DNA of 64,000 bases from Casimicrobium huifangae (GTDB taxonomy: Bacteria; Pseudomonadota; Gammaproteobacteria; Burkholderiales; Casimicrobiaceae), in contig NZ_CP041352.1 of assembly GCF_009746125.1 (NCBI RefSeq), positions 3,084,436-3,148,435 on the forward strand. The letters run 5' to 3'. The first letter of the stretch is position 1. Each line of letters opens with the position of its first letter. The notes under the pieces were generated by a model. It was not told the DNA's origin. It ran no database searches and saw only the letters and a program-made list of their open reading frames with translations. Shown here piece after piece: positions 1-11,042 of this stretch. Position numbers and translations under genes: made by a program.

Positions 1-618
1 CAGGTCATGGTTGGCACCGGCAAGCTGCGCGTGCTGGAGCTGCTGTCTGAAGCCACCAACCGCATCGCTGAAGGCGAAGTGATGCAGCTGATGGCGCTGG
101 GTCGGCTCGACCTGAGCGAAGCGGACTATATGCAGGTCATCGAGGCCAAGACCGCCAAGCTGTTCGAGGCGGCCGGTGCGCTGGGGGCTATCGCTGCCGG
201 CGCTGACGCGCGCACCGAGCGCGCGATGTCTGAATACAGCCGGCGACTCGGCGTGGCCTTCCAGATTGCCGACGACGTGCTTGACTATCGCGGCGAAGCC
301 AGCACGCTCGGCAAGAGCCTCGGGGACGACCTGGCAGAAGGCAAACTGACACTGCCCATCATCCTTGCACTGCAACGCGGCAGCGACGCAGGCAAGGCAC
401 TGGTGCGTAGCGTTTTGTCAAAACCGCATGCCGTGGAGCCTGAACAGTTCCAGCAGGTCATGGAGGTGCTCGAGTCCTGCGGCGCGCTGGATAGTTCGCT
501 GGCGCGGGCCCAGAGCGAAGCGCAGGCCGCCGCAGCGGAGATTGCCACGCTGCCAGATAGCGCAGCCAAGCAATGGATGCTAGAATTATGTTCTTACGCA
601 GTTAAACGCAACGTCTGA
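1..618 (+). CDS. ispB: Polyprenyl diphosphate synthase, C-terminal part (IspB/octaprenyl type), 5'-truncated by window edge
   Basis: The reading frame is open from base 1, so the gene begins upstream and only about 205 C-terminal residues are present. The visible part carries the second aspartate-rich motif of trans-prenyltransferases, FQIADDVLDY, preceded by a helix with SEYSRRLG and followed by GKSLGDDLAEGKLTLP, the usual chain-elongation end of this family. Such enzymes condense isopentenyl diphosphate units to make the C40 side chain of ubiquinone in the cytoplasm. The first DDxxD motif lies outside the window. The isoprenoid length cannot be read here, so the ispB symbol is by resemblance. 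The stop at 616-618 sits in a small inverted repeat. Confidence 0.88.
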   Translation, partial: QVMVGTGKLRVLELLSEATNRIAEGEVMQLMALGRLDLSEADYMQVIEAKTAKLFEAAGALGAIAAGADARTERAMSEYSRRLGVAFQIADDVLDYRGEASTLGKSLGDDLAEGKLTLPIILALQRGSDAGKALVRSVLSKPHAVEPEQFQQVMEVLESCGALDSSLARAQSEAQAAAAEIATLPDSAAKQWMLELCSYAVKRNV

Positions 619-633
619 GTTGTCAGCAGACGT
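611..633 (+). terminator. Weak hairpin overlapping the ispB-like stop
   Basis: ACGTCTG (611-617) and CAGACGT (627-633) form a perfect 7-bp stem with a 9-nt loop that includes the TGA stop of the upstream gene. No T-run follows, so intrinsic termination is doubtful. Confidence 0.3.
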
Positions 634-696
634 CTGAATCGTCAAACTGCTTCGGCTGCGATGCCTGTACACGGCACCGATCAGTCGAGTCCAAGT

Positions 697-773
697 CGGG
701 GTGTAGCTTAGCCTGGTAGAGCGCTACGTTCGGGACGTAGAGGCCGGAGGTTCGAATCCTCTCACCCCGACCA
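697..773 (+). tRNA. tRNA-Pro (anticodon CGG)
   Basis: A 77-nt cloverleaf can be drawn by eye. Acceptor arms CGGGGTG (697-703) and CACCCCG (763-769) pair perfectly. The anticodon stem CTACG/CGTAG encloses the loop TTCGGGA, which gives anticodon CGG. The T-loop is GGTTCGAATCC, and the 3' ACCA (770-773) is encoded in the DNA. It stands alone about 80 bp after the prenyltransferase gene. The stretch 774-969 after it holds no gene or clear motif. Confidence 0.96.
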
Positions 774-969
774 ATTCCATTCTTCCCAAGTCAATAGCGC
801 GGTCAGCCTGTCTGCCTGGGCGTTTGCGCGCACACGTCGTCACGACTCGCCGGTCGTAGGCGCGAAGCCTCTGCGCTCCGGCGTTGTGTCCGTGCCGCGC
901 TACTGGCTGCCGCGGCCTCAATGCAATGCCCGGCAAGCACTCGCCCCCCTCGCAGCTAGTCTGTACGGC

Positions 970-1806
970 CTAAACCGTCGCCAGCGCCATCAACCCCGAG
1001 GCCGTGTTGGAAATCGGGATGTGATAGTTGCTGTGGATCTTCTTCAGCGTGCCCGGCACCGCTGCGCGCGCTGCGAGCCACATCAACAGCTCCACGCCCT
1101 GCGTACCGGTCTTTTCCACCAGTTCATGGATCGAGAACTGCGTCGCCCACGCCGGGTCGTGGATCATGCTGTCCATGAACTTGAGATCGAAGTCCTTGTT
1201 GATGAAGCCAGCACGTTCGCCGTCCAGCTGGTGCGACAGGCCGCCCGTGCCGATCACCACCACCTTCTTGTTGCTGTCCCAGCTGCGAATCGCATCACCC
1301 ACCGCCTGACCGAAGGCATAGCAACGCCTGGCTGAAGGCAGCGGGAATTGCACGGTGTTGATGCAAACCGGCACTGCCGGGATCGGACACGGGCTTTGCG
1401 GCCAGAAGAGTTTCAGCGGAATGGTGAACGCGTGATCCACCAGCATCTCCTGGCAGGTGGTGATGTCGAACTCGCGATCAATCAGCTTGTTGATCAGGTG
1501 CCACGACAGATCAACGTCGCCGCGCGTCGGCGCCAGTGTGGGGATGCCCCAGCCCTCGTCCGCGTTGTGATATTCGGGCGCGGCGCCGACCGAGAAGGTC
1601 GGCATCTTGTCGAGGAAGAAGTTCAGGCCGTGATCGTTGTAAAGGACGACCGCAACATCTGGCTTGGTCTCGTCAAGCCATTTCCGCACGGGGATGAAGC
1701 CATCGAAAAACGGCTTCCAGTACGCATCCTGCTGCAGGTTTTTCGCGATCGCGCCCCCGATCGCGGGGACGTGGGACGTGGTGAGCATGCCGACAATTTT
1801 TGCCAT
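970..1806 (-). CDS. Extradiol ring-cleavage dioxygenase beta subunit, LigB-type, first copy
   Basis: This 278-residue protein belongs to the class III (LigB) extradiol dioxygenases, which open catechol-type rings next to the hydroxyls with Fe(II) and O2. Expected active-site residues are present: His12 (TSHVPA), His59 (YNDHG), the acid-base His192 (GTGGLSHQL) and Glu239 (GVELLMW). It lies 32 nt downstream of its alpha partner, in a two-gene unit divergent from a LysR gene. It differs clearly from the second LigB in this window (4201-5058), which is closer to canonical protocatechuate 4,5-dioxygenase. The substrate could be protocatechuate, gallate or an O-methylated relative, and sequence alone does not decide. 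Confidence 0.88.
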   Translation of the reverse strand: MAKIVGMLTTSHVPAIGGAIAKNLQQDAYWKPFFDGFIPVRKWLDETKPDVAVVLYNDHGLNFFLDKMPTFSVGAAPEYHNADEGWGIPTLAPTRGDVDLSWHLINKLIDREFDITTCQEMLVDHAFTIPLKLFWPQSPCPIPAVPVCINTVQFPLPSARRCYAFGQAVGDAIRSWDSNKKVVVIGTGGLSHQLDGERAGFINKDFDLKFMDSMIHDPAWATQFSIHELVEKTGTQGVELLMWLAARAAVPGTLKKIHSNYHIPISNTASGLMALATV

Positions 1807-1838
1807 GTGATTTCTCTGCTTATCCTTGGTTGGTCGGC

Positions 1839-2180
1839 TTAGGCATACGCCTTGAGTTTGGCCTTGAACTCGTCCACGGTCATGCCAGTCTGCAACGCGC
1901 CGATGTCCTGCATGTTGAGGCCGAGGATGCCGGCGAATTTCGCGAGGTAGTAGGCGTTGCCGCCAGCACGGATCAGGCCGAGCACATCGCGACCGCGGAT
2001 GCCTGCCGCCTGCTCTTCGTTGAGGCCGTACTTATGCATGTACGCTTCTTCGTCACGCACAAACTCCTCACGGCACGCCGCCGAGTTGAAGGAGAAGCAC
2101 ATCTTGTTGAGGGCATAGCCCTTGCGGGCCTGACTGCCGTCAAACAGGGTGGTGCCGGGGATGGGGGGGTATTCGCTCAC
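1839..2180 (-). CDS. Extradiol dioxygenase alpha subunit, LigA-type, first copy
   Basis: This small alpha subunit (113 residues from the chosen start) caps the active site of the LigB partner encoded just downstream. Family features include IPGTTLFDGSQARKGYALN at the start and the helical segment with RGRDVLGLIRAGGNAYYLAK. The frame is open to 2324. I place the start at the GTG at 2178-2180 because AGGAG lies about 8 nt upstream and the other alpha subunit begins at the equivalent residue. The longer version would run through the divergent promoter. Expression is probably driven from the 2181-2331 region and controlled by the neighbouring LysR protein. Confidence 0.87.
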   Translation of the reverse strand: MSEYPPIPGTTLFDGSQARKGYALNKMCFSFNSAACREEFVRDEEAYMHKYGLNEEQAAGIRGRDVLGLIRAGGNAYYLAKFAGILGLNMQDIGALQTGMTVDEFKAKLKAYA

Positions 2181-2307
2181 GCGAGGCTCCTGCTGGATGA
2201 ATGTTGTGCCGGGGGCGATATCGTTTGCCGCATTCGTCAGCATTGCCGGCGACGCGCCAACTGCGCACTCGAATAACCACATTCTGACCAAGGCCTTGAT
2301 TTCAATA

Positions 2308-2329
2308 AATAGATGCTTCATCATCTATT
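2308..2329. promoter_or_regulatory. Perfect inverted repeat in LysR/ligAB divergent promoter
   Basis: AATAGATG (2308-2315), a 6-bp spacer and CATCTATT (2322-2329) form a perfect 8-bp-arm palindrome ending 2 bp before the LysR ATG and about 130 bp upstream of the alpha-subunit start. A symmetric site between divergent genes is typical of LysR autoregulation. Binding is inferred. Confidence 0.6.
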
Positions 2330-2331
2330 CC

Positions 2332-3234
2332 ATGAACGAAATCGATTGGTTGCAGATTGATGCGCGTGCGCTGAACGTGCTCGTCGCTGTCGCGGAGGAA
2401 CAATCAGTCACGGCAGCAGCCGTGCGACTCGGGGTCACACAATCCGCCGTCAGCCATACGCTCGACCGGTTGCGCGCGATCACGCACGACGCGCTCTTCG
2501 TCAAATCGGGGCGCGGCATCGTGGCGACTGCACATGCGTTGAGCCTTGCCGAGCGCGCGCTCGGCCTTCTGCACGAGCTGGAGCAATTCAGCCGCGCCCC
2601 CAAGTGGCAGCCCGCATCGTGGACCGCCACCGTCACCATCGCTGCGAACGATTTTCAGCGCGACCTGTTGCTGCCGGCTCTCGCGGCGAGGCTGCGCGAG
2701 AGCGCACCGAACGTTACGCTGCGCGTCATTCCCTCAGGCATTCCGTCGCTGGAGATGCTGCGCGACGAGCACTGCCAGCTCGTCATCACACCGCGCCCAC
2801 CGGATGGCAGCGATGTTGTGCAACGACAGCTCTTCGAAGATGACTATCGCGTGTTCTACGACCCGGCAATGCGCGATGCGCCCATTACGCGCAAGGCATA
2901 CCTGGACGCCGAGCACGTCACCGTTGTCTACCAACCCCGGCGCCCACTCGACCTTGATCACTGGATGGCGGCGCACGGCATCACGAGGCATTTTCGGATT
3001 ATGGTGCCCGGTTTCGCCGGTATCACGCCGTTCCTGCGCGGGACAACGCTGCTCGCCACTGTGCCGGGGCGGCTACGCACCCACCTGCTCGCTGGCCTCG
3101 CCGACGCCAAAGTGCCGATCAAATGCCCGCGCATGCCGATGTATCTGGTCTGGCACCGCCGCTACCACGACGACCCTGCGTTTCGCTGGTTACGCGAGCA
3201 AGTGCTGGCCTGCGTCGCCACGCTCAAACTGTAG
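2332..3234 (+). CDS. LysR-family transcriptional regulator of the first dioxygenase unit
   Basis: This 300-residue LysR-type regulator has an N-terminal winged helix-turn-helix at about residues 10-65 (EEQSVTAAAVRLGVTQSAVSHTLDRLR) and a substrate-binding-like effector domain after about residue 90. The ATG at 2332 gives the normal LysR N-terminus MNEIDWLQI; the frame is open further upstream but only across the promoter. No good ribosome site precedes it, and a perfect palindrome ends 2 bp before the start, suggesting autorepression. It diverges from the alpha/beta dioxygenase pair, the likely target, and converges on the ligC-like gene with 13 bp between stops. The inducer is unknown. Confidence 0.92.
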   Translation: MNEIDWLQIDARALNVLVAVAEEQSVTAAAVRLGVTQSAVSHTLDRLRAITHDALFVKSGRGIVATAHALSLAERALGLLHELEQFSRAPKWQPASWTATVTIAANDFQRDLLLPALAARLRESAPNVTLRVIPSGIPSLEMLRDEHCQLVITPRPPDGSDVVQRQLFEDDYRVFYDPAMRDAPITRKAYLDAEHVTVVYQPRRPLDLDHWMAAHGITRHFRIMVPGFAGITPFLRGTTLLATVPGRLRTHLLAGLADAKVPIKCPRMPMYLVWHRRYHDDPAFRWLREQVLACVATLKL

Positions 3235-3247
3235 GCTGACGGCAGGA

Positions 3248-5510
<2,263 letters not shown>

Positions 5511-5512
5511 GT

Positions 5513-6445
5513 TTAGCGCTCCTCCGGCCAGTAAAGCCGCATCGGATTGTCCACCAGCAGTTTGCGCTGCAGCTCTGGCGTCACCGCGATATGCGGAATG
5601 AAATCAACCAGCAGGCCGTCATCGGGCATGTGATCTTTCAGGTTCGGGTGTGGCCAGTCGGTGCCCCAGAGCACGCGGTCCGGGAAGCTCTCCACGATAC
5701 GGCGTGCAAACGGCACCACGTCACGGTAGGCAGCCTGTTCGCCGTTCAGCGCTTTCGGGCCGGTCACCGACAGTCGCTCGGGGCAACTCACCTTGCTCCA
5801 CACCTTCGGGTTGTCGCGCATGAACTTGACGAATAGCTCAAACTCCGGGCCGTCGAGCGGTTTGCTGACATCCGGTCGCCCCATGTGATCAACCACCACG
5901 GTGGTGGGCAACGCAGTGAAGAAGTCCCACAACTCCGGCAGATCAACCGCCTCGAAGTAGATCACCACGTGCCAGCCCAGCGGCGCAATGCGGGTGGCAA
6001 TTTCCAGCAGTTCGTCCTTCGGCGTAAAGTCGACCAGGCGCTTGACGAAGTTGAAGCGCACGCCGCGAACACCCGCCGCGTGCATTGCCTGCAATTCAGC
6101 ATCGGTGACCGTGCGCTTCACAGTGGCCACACCACGCGCCTTGCCCTGTGAGGCGACGCAGGCATCGACCATCGCCCGGTTGTCGGCGCCGTGGCAGGTG
6201 GCCTGCACCACGACATTGCGGGCAAAGCCCAAATGGTCACGCAATGCAAACAGTTGCGCCTTGCTGGCATCGCACGGCGTGTACTTGCGCTCGGGCGCGT
6301 AGGGGAACTCGGCGCCGGGACCGAACACGTGGCAATGGGCGTCCACTGCGCCAGCGGGCAAGGTGAAGGCGGGTTTGGTCGGACCGTCGAACCAGTCAAG
6401 CCAGTTGGCGGTCTTCTCAAAGGCGCCGGAAGTGGGTCTGCTCAT
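5513..6445 (-). CDS. ligI: 2-pyrone-4,6-dicarboxylate hydrolase (LigI/PmdD type)
   Basis: A 310-residue amidohydrolase-superfamily lactonase that opens 2-pyrone-4,6-dicarboxylate to the oxalomesaconate/carboxyhydroxymuconate pool. The N-terminal metal motif is AVDAHCHVFGPG (His37, His39), and the C-terminal catalytic Asp lies in LWGTDWPHPN. The N-terminal extension with NWLDWFDG before the first strand is typical of LigI. ATG at 6445 has AGGAA upstream. It sits between the Bug receptor and ligA in the catabolic operon, as pmdD precedes pmdABC in comamonads. Confidence 0.92.
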   Translation of the reverse strand: MSRPTSGAFEKTANWLDWFDGPTKPAFTLPAGAVDAHCHVFGPGAEFPYAPERKYTPCDASKAQLFALRDHLGFARNVVVQATCHGADNRAMVDACVASQGKARGVATVKRTVTDAELQAMHAAGVRGVRFNFVKRLVDFTPKDELLEIATRIAPLGWHVVIYFEAVDLPELWDFFTALPTTVVVDHMGRPDVSKPLDGPEFELFVKFMRDNPKVWSKVSCPERLSVTGPKALNGEQAAYRDVVPFARRIVESFPDRVLWGTDWPHPNLKDHMPDDGLLVDFIPHIAVTPELQRKLLVDNPMRLYWPEER

Positions 6446-6491
6446 TTCGTTTCCTGTTGGGTCGGCTGGATTGATGCGGTGGCACAGGCGC

Positions 6492-7493
6492 TCAATCCGG
6501 TTTGATATTCGCTTCGCGCACGAGCTTGGCGTAACGCTGGCGTTCGTTGCGAATCAGGCCGGCGAACTGCTCGCTGCTGCCAGGCAGCACCTCGCCACCA
6601 GCATTGGCAAGTCGCTCCCGTACCTCCTTGCTTTGCAAGGCCTTCTGCACTTCGTCATGCAGACGGGTCACGATCGCTTTTGGCGTGTTGGCCGGCGCGA
6701 TGAAGCCATACCAGACTGATGCCTCAAAGCCGGGAAAGCCCGACTCGGCAATCGTCGGCGCGTCCGGATAAATGGGCGACCGGTTCGGGCTCAGCACCGC
6801 GAGCACGCGCAGCTTGCCAGCCTTGACGTGCGGCAGCACTTCAAGCGCATTGACGGCCACCAGTGGCAACTGCCCGCCGATGACATCGGTAATCGCCTGG
6901 CTGCCGCCGCGGTACGGTACGTGCTGCAGATCAATGCCTGCGGCACGGCTGAAGAATTCGATGGCCATGTGCGGCGTGGACCCGTTGCCCGGCGAGCCGT
7001 AACTCACGCTGTTCGCCTTCTGTTTTGCAGCGCTGATCAGCTGGGCAACATTGCCGTAGGGCGACGCGGTGTTGGCGGCGATCACCACGGGGACACGGCC
7101 GATCAACGCGACCGGTGCGATGTCCTTCTCCGGGTCGAACGGCGCTGGCTGAAACAGCGCCGGGTTGGCAGCAACCGAGTTGGCAGTCACCATCAGGGTG
7201 TAGCCATCGGCGGGCGCATCGATCAGGGCTCGCATGGCAATGTTGGTGCCGGCGCCGGGCTTGTTCTCAATCACCATCGGCTGCCCTAGCGCGGGGGACA
7301 TTGCCTGACCCAACGTGCGTGCCACCAGATCGACCGCGCCCCCTGCTGTGAAACCCACCAGCACTTTGACCGGTTTGGCCGGGTAGCTTGCGGGCTGCGC
7401 GGCAACAGTGGGCGCGATCAGGCTTGTAGCAACCTGTGAAAACGCCCCCAACGCAAGATGCATGGAGCGACAGAAAGTCAGCGTTGCAGCCAT
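6492..7493 (-). CDS. Bug-family (tripartite tricarboxylate transporter) periplasmic receptor
   Basis: A 333-residue periplasmic binding protein of the TctC/Bug family, with an N-terminal signal segment ending near VAAQPASYPAKPVK and then the hallmark VLVGFTAGGAVDLVARTLGQ and VIENKPGAGTNIA blocks. Members bind small carboxylates for TctAB-type permeases. No tctA/tctB genes are in this window, so the receptor is an orphan. Its place inside the ligJ-ligC operon suggests an aromatic or dicarboxylate ligand related to protocatechuate. GGAG precedes the ATG at 7493. Ligand identity is inferred from context only. Confidence 0.88.
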   Translation of the reverse strand: MAATLTFCRSMHLALGAFSQVATSLIAPTVAAQPASYPAKPVKVLVGFTAGGAVDLVARTLGQAMSPALGQPMVIENKPGAGTNIAMRALIDAPADGYTLMVTANSVAANPALFQPAPFDPEKDIAPVALIGRVPVVIAANTASPYGNVAQLISAAKQKANSVSYGSPGNGSTPHMAIEFFSRAAGIDLQHVPYRGGSQAITDVIGGQLPLVAVNALEVLPHVKAGKLRVLAVLSPNRSPIYPDAPTIAESGFPGFEASVWYGFIAPANTPKAIVTRLHDEVQKALQSKEVRERLANAGGEVLPGSSEQFAGLIRNERQRYAKLVREANIKPD

Positions 7494-7550
7494 TGGTAAT
7501 CTCCTTCAAATTTCATGATGTCTGTGCAGTGCTGGAGCCGCGATGGTCGG

Positions 7551-8405
7551 TCAATCCTGTGCGACACCACGCAAGCCCGAACGTGTCACCATCGCCTGCA
7601 GTCGTCCGTCGGCCTTGATCTGGCGGGCGAACCGTTGCAGGTATTCCCCCGCTGCCGGGCGAGCCTTGGGCACGGCGATCGCCAGGTGCTCTTCGCCCCA
7701 GCGACCATCGAGCACACGCGCACCAGCCACGCGATCCGCCATTTCGTTGAGGATGCCCTTGTTGGTGGCAAATGCCGACAGTTCACCGCGAGTCAGCATG
7801 GCGCGTGCAAGGTCGAGGTTCGCCACCGGAACCACGGTCGCCTGCCGCAGCACCCGGCCCAGCGTGGCCTGCGACGTGCTTCCCTCGCTCACGCCGACAC
7901 GCACGCCGGCGTGATCAACGTCACCGGTTGCCTTCATGGTCGAAGTCGACGGCACCAGGTAGCCAAGCTCCAGACGTACCAAAGCCGCAGTGAAGTCCAT
8001 GTCACGCGCGCGGCTCTCGGTCGCGTTGGTGAATGTCAGGTCCACCTGCCCCGCCTTCAGCGCATCAAGCACCAGCGCCACGCGAGGAAATTCGACCACG
8101 CGAACCGGCAACCCAAGTTCTTTGCCCAACAGATGACCGAGGTCGTGCGCGATACCTGCAGGCTGCCCATCGCGCCCGTCAACCAGCGAGGTGGGGCTGC
8201 CCCGATACACGCCGACCCGCAGCGTGCCAGTCGGCGCGAGCTCGGCCCGCGCCTGCGCGCTGATGTTCCCGCCTTGCCCTTGCGCGGGAACAGCATTCGC
8301 CCGCTGCACGACCGGCAGATCCGCGCAACCCGCGAGCACGCACAGGGCAAGCGCGGTCGAACCAGCAGCAAGCCAGGCACGACGGGAGTGGTGGACTAGA
8401 CGCAT
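7551..8405 (-). CDS. Extracellular solute-binding lipoprotein, family 3
   Basis: From the ATG at 8405 this is a 284-residue protein with a lipoprotein signal: positive MRLVHHSRRAW, a hydrophobic run and the lipobox LAGC. The mature part begins with family-3 features (GTLRVGVYRGSPTSL, PAGIAHDLGHLLGKELGLPV, ALKAGQVDLTFTNATESRARDMDFTA). These usually bind polar amino acids or organic acids for ABC importers. No permease or ATPase is adjacent. The frame is open to 8555 but that would overlap the ligK gene, and the lipoprotein signal supports 8405. It is the second of three unrelated binding proteins in this operon. Confidence 0.83.
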   Translation of the reverse strand: MRLVHHSRRAWLAAGSTALALCVLAGCADLPVVQRANAVPAQGQGGNISAQARAELAPTGTLRVGVYRGSPTSLVDGRDGQPAGIAHDLGHLLGKELGLPVRVVEFPRVALVLDALKAGQVDLTFTNATESRARDMDFTAALVRLELGYLVPSTSTMKATGDVDHAGVRVGVSEGSTSQATLGRVLRQATVVPVANLDLARAMLTRGELSAFATNKGILNEMADRVAGARVLDGRWGEEHLAIAVPKARPAAGEYLQRFARQIKADGRLQAMVTRSGLRGVAQD

Positions 8406-8415
8406 CCGGCGGCGA

Positions 8416-9108
8416 TCAATCGATGTACTTGAGACCGGCAGCGGCAAGCGGCTCGCGCATCTTGTACATATCGAGCCCGAGCACACCGCTGGCCAGCTTG
8501 GCGCGCTTGTCACCTTCGTTCGCTTCGCGTGCCGCAGCGGCGTCCGCCACCGCACCGGCGATCGCAGCTGGGACCACGGTCACCCCGTCATCATCGGCAA
8601 CGATCACGTCACCGGGATTGACCTGCGCACCGGCACACACCACGGGGATATTCACCGAGCCGATGGTCGCCTTGATCGTGCCTTTGGCCGAGATCGCCTT
8701 GCTCCACACCGGAAACTTCATTTCGGTCAGCGTTTTCACATCGCGCACACCGGCATCGATGATCAGCGCGCGCGCGCCACGTGCCTGAAAGCTGGTCGCC
8801 AGCAGGTCACCAAAGTAGCCGTCGGTGCATTCCGCAGTAATCGCGGCGACGACGATGTCGCCAGGCTGAATCTGCTCGGCGACCACGTGCATCATCCAGT
8901 TGTCGCCCGGATGCAAGAGCACGGTCACCGCCGTACCGGACACCTGTGCGCCCGCGTAGATCGGCCGCATGTAGGGCTTCATCAGGCCAACGCGGCCCAT
9001 TGCCTCATGCACGGTAGCCGCGCCGAACTGCGCCAGACGATCCGCCGCGGCACGGTCGGCGCGCACGATATTGCGTTTGACGATGCCCAGGTTGTTGAGT
9101 GCAGTCAT
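8416..9108 (-). CDS. ligK: 4-carboxy-4-hydroxy-2-oxoadipate aldolase / oxaloacetate decarboxylase (LigK type)
   Basis: A 230-residue RraA/class II pyruvate aldolase-type protein. Visible marks are [13 protein letters not shown] near residue 30, [20 protein letters not shown], the catalytic-loop region LIIDAGVRD, and [18 protein letters not shown] near the C-terminus. It would cleave carboxy-hydroxy-oxoadipate to pyruvate and oxaloacetate, the final step of the 4,5-pathway. It starts 1 nt after the stop of ligJ, so the two are coupled. The length matches the LigK/ProA aldolases. Confidence 0.92.
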   Translation of the reverse strand: MTALNNLGIVKRNIVRADRAAADRLAQFGAATVHEAMGRVGLMKPYMRPIYAGAQVSGTAVTVLLHPGDNWMMHVVAEQIQPGDIVVAAITAECTDGYFGDLLATSFQARGARALIIDAGVRDVKTLTEMKFPVWSKAISAKGTIKATIGSVNIPVVCAGAQVNPGDVIVADDDGVTVVPAAIAGAVADAAAAREANEGDKRAKLASGVLGLDMYKMREPLAAAGLKYID

Positions 9109-9109
9109 A

Positions 9110-10138
9110 TCACTTGCCCTTTGCTTTCAGTTGCGCGTCGAGGCGCGAGAAGACGCGGCGCGCGTTGCCTTCGTAAATGGCAATGCGGTCATCGGCGCTG
9201 AGCGTCTTCGCGCCATCGATGTAACGCTTGGTGTCGTCGAAGTAGTGGCCGGTGTACGGGTCCTTGCCGCGCACAGCGCCGATCATTTCGGAGGCGAACA
9301 GGATGTTCTTCACTGGAATCACGTTGGTGAGCAAGTCGATTCCCGGCTGGTGGTAAACACAGGTGTCGAAATAGATGTTGTTCAGCAGATGCTCGTCCAG
9401 TGACGGCTTCTTCATCATGTCGGCGAGCCCGCGGAAACGCCCCCAGTGGTAGGGTGCCGCACCGCCACCATGGGGAATGAGGAACTTCAGCGTTGGGAAG
9501 TCCTTGAACAGATTGCCTTCGAGGCATTGCATGAAGGCGGTAGTATCGGCATTCAGATAGTGTGCTCCAGTGGTGTGGAAGCACGCGTTGCAACTGGTGC
9601 TGACGTGGATCATCGCCGGGATGTCGTACTCGACCATCTTCTCGTAGATCGGGTACCAGAGGCGGTCGGTCAGCGGCGGCGAGGTCCAGTGCCCGCCCGA
9701 GGGATCAGGGTTCAGATTGATGCCGACGTTGCCATACTCTTTCACGCAGCGTTCAAGCTCCGGAATGCAGGTCTTCGGATCGACACTGGGCGACTGCGGC
9801 AGCATCGCTGCCGGCACAAAGTTGTCCGGGAAAAGCTGGCTCACGCGAAAGCAAAGTTCATTGCAGATCGCAGCCCAGGTTGAGGACACATTGAAGTCGC
9901 CAATGTGATGCGCCATGAAGCTCGCACGCGGCGAGAATATCGTCAGGTCCGAGCCGCGCTCGCGCATCAGTTTCAACTGGTTCGCCTCAATCGTCTCGCG
10001 TAGCTCGTCGTCGCTGATTTTCAGCTCACTGACTTTGGGCATTTCCGACGGGCTTTTGATGCCGGCAATCTGGCGGTTGCGCCAGTCTTCCAGCGCCTTC
10101 GGGGCCGTCGTATAGTGGCCATGGCAATCGATGATCAT
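9110..10138 (-). CDS. ligJ: 4-oxalomesaconate hydratase (LigJ/PmdE type)
   Basis: A 342-residue amidohydrolase-like hydratase. The metal motif IDCHGH (His6, His8) opens the protein, followed by [20 protein letters not shown] and [19 protein letters not shown], as in LigJ/GalB-type hydratases. It adds water to the enol tautomer of oxalomesaconate to give carboxy-hydroxy-oxoadipate, the substrate of the next gene product, LigK. It lies 43 nt after the ModA-like gene, compatible with one transcript from about 10900. The enol substrate normally comes from a LigU-type tautomerase, whose gene is not seen here. Confidence 0.92.
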   Translation of the reverse strand: MIIDCHGHYTTAPKALEDWRNRQIAGIKSPSEMPKVSELKISDDELRETIEANQLKLMRERGSDLTIFSPRASFMAHHIGDFNVSSTWAAICNELCFRVSQLFPDNFVPAAMLPQSPSVDPKTCIPELERCVKEYGNVGINLNPDPSGGHWTSPPLTDRLWYPIYEKMVEYDIPAMIHVSTSCNACFHTTGAHYLNADTTAFMQCLEGNLFKDFPTLKFLIPHGGGAAPYHWGRFRGLADMMKKPSLDEHLLNNIYFDTCVYHQPGIDLLTNVIPVKNILFASEMIGAVRGKDPYTGHYFDDTKRYIDGAKTLSADDRIAIYEGNARRVFSRLDAQLKAKGK

Positions 10139-10181
10139 GATGGGTTACCTGTTTGCTGTCGTTGCTTGTTGGGTCGCCGCT

Positions 10182-10892
10182 TCAGAATGGCGCCATGCCG
10201 TTGCGGCGTTTCACTTCGTCCCGATCGGCTGACGCAAAATCGGCGAGTACGGCGCGCGCTTCATTTGCGCGAAGTGACACCGCACACACAGCCCCGGAAA
10301 AAATGGTCTCGATGGCGATTTCTGCCGGCAAGTCCCCAATCACCTGAATACCGGAGGCGTCTACCATTTCGCTGCGCTGTTGAAAACCGAGCGCCGCGTC
10401 TCCGCTGGCAACCATTGCCGCGACCGGGACGCCAGCCGGGGCTTGCCGAAGTTTCGGCTGTACATCGCGGAGGATTCCCCAGCGCTCGAACAGCGCCAGC
10501 AGTGATGTGCCGCTCGGACCGGTGGAGTAGCCAATTGTCGCCGCCTGCAGAACAACCTGACGCACGCCTGCTTCAGTCGAAATATCGGGCGCTGTCGCGC
10601 CGGCCTTGACTGCCACCGCGACTTGGGAGCGCACCAGATTCACCTGACTCGCCGGAAGCACATGACCGCTCGCGGCGAGCTTGGCGATGGCGTCAGACGC
10701 CAGAAACACCAGATCGAACGCCTCGCCTTCGCGCACCCGGCGCGCGGCATCGACACCGCCAACGGATTCCAGCGTGAGCGGCGTGCGGCCCGTGGACGCC
10801 CGGCCAGCCGCCATTTCAGCCAGCAACTGCCTCGTCGCCATCGACGAAATACCGCGCAATGGCGTGATTTGGGACGTGTCTGCACGATTCAT
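10182..10892 (-). CDS. ModA-like substrate-binding protein without signal peptide, first gene of the lig operon
   Basis: A 236-residue type 2 periplasmic-binding fold protein of the ModA/AcfC-like group. SSMATRQLLAEMA, VESVGGVDAARRVREGEAFD-like text and IGYSTGPSGTSLLALFERWGI are the recognisable blocks. No secretion signal exists: the first beta strand (PLRGISSMATR) starts by about residue 11, and upstream bases belong to the promoter. A cytoplasmic location is therefore likely, which is unusual for this fold. It heads the protocatechuate operon and diverges from a LysR gene. A role as intracellular binder or sensor of a pathway acid is a guess. Confidence 0.72.
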   Translation of the reverse strand: MNRADTSQITPLRGISSMATRQLLAEMAAGRASTGRTPLTLESVGGVDAARRVREGEAFDLVFLASDAIAKLAASGHVLPASQVNLVRSQVAVAVKAGATAPDISTEAGVRQVVLQAATIGYSTGPSGTSLLALFERWGILRDVQPKLRQAPAGVPVAAMVASGDAALGFQQRSEMVDASGIQVIGDLPAEIAIETIFSGAVCAVSLRANEARAVLADFASADRDEVKRRNGMAPF

Positions 10893-10939
10893 GACGCCAT
10901 TTTCCCGCCAGACCAGTTCAAAACTGAATGCGAAATGAA

Positions 10940-10954
10940 GCTATCAGATATAGC
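10940..10954. promoter_or_regulatory. Inverted repeat in the lig operon/LysR divergent promoter
   Basis: GCTAT-N5-ATAGC (10940-10954) is followed by further A/T-rich ATAGCA and GCATAGCATA text up to about 10971. It lies 48 bp upstream of the ModA-like start and about 90 bp upstream of the LysR TTG start. It is a candidate LysR-type operator for the catabolic operon. The arms are short, so confidence is moderate. Confidence 0.45.
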
Positions 10955-11042
10955 AAATTGGCATAGCATAGAAGTTTGCCCGTATGTAATCGGCTCCACA
11001 CAACGGCATGCGCAAGCTCGCGACTACACGAGGACGAGTACG

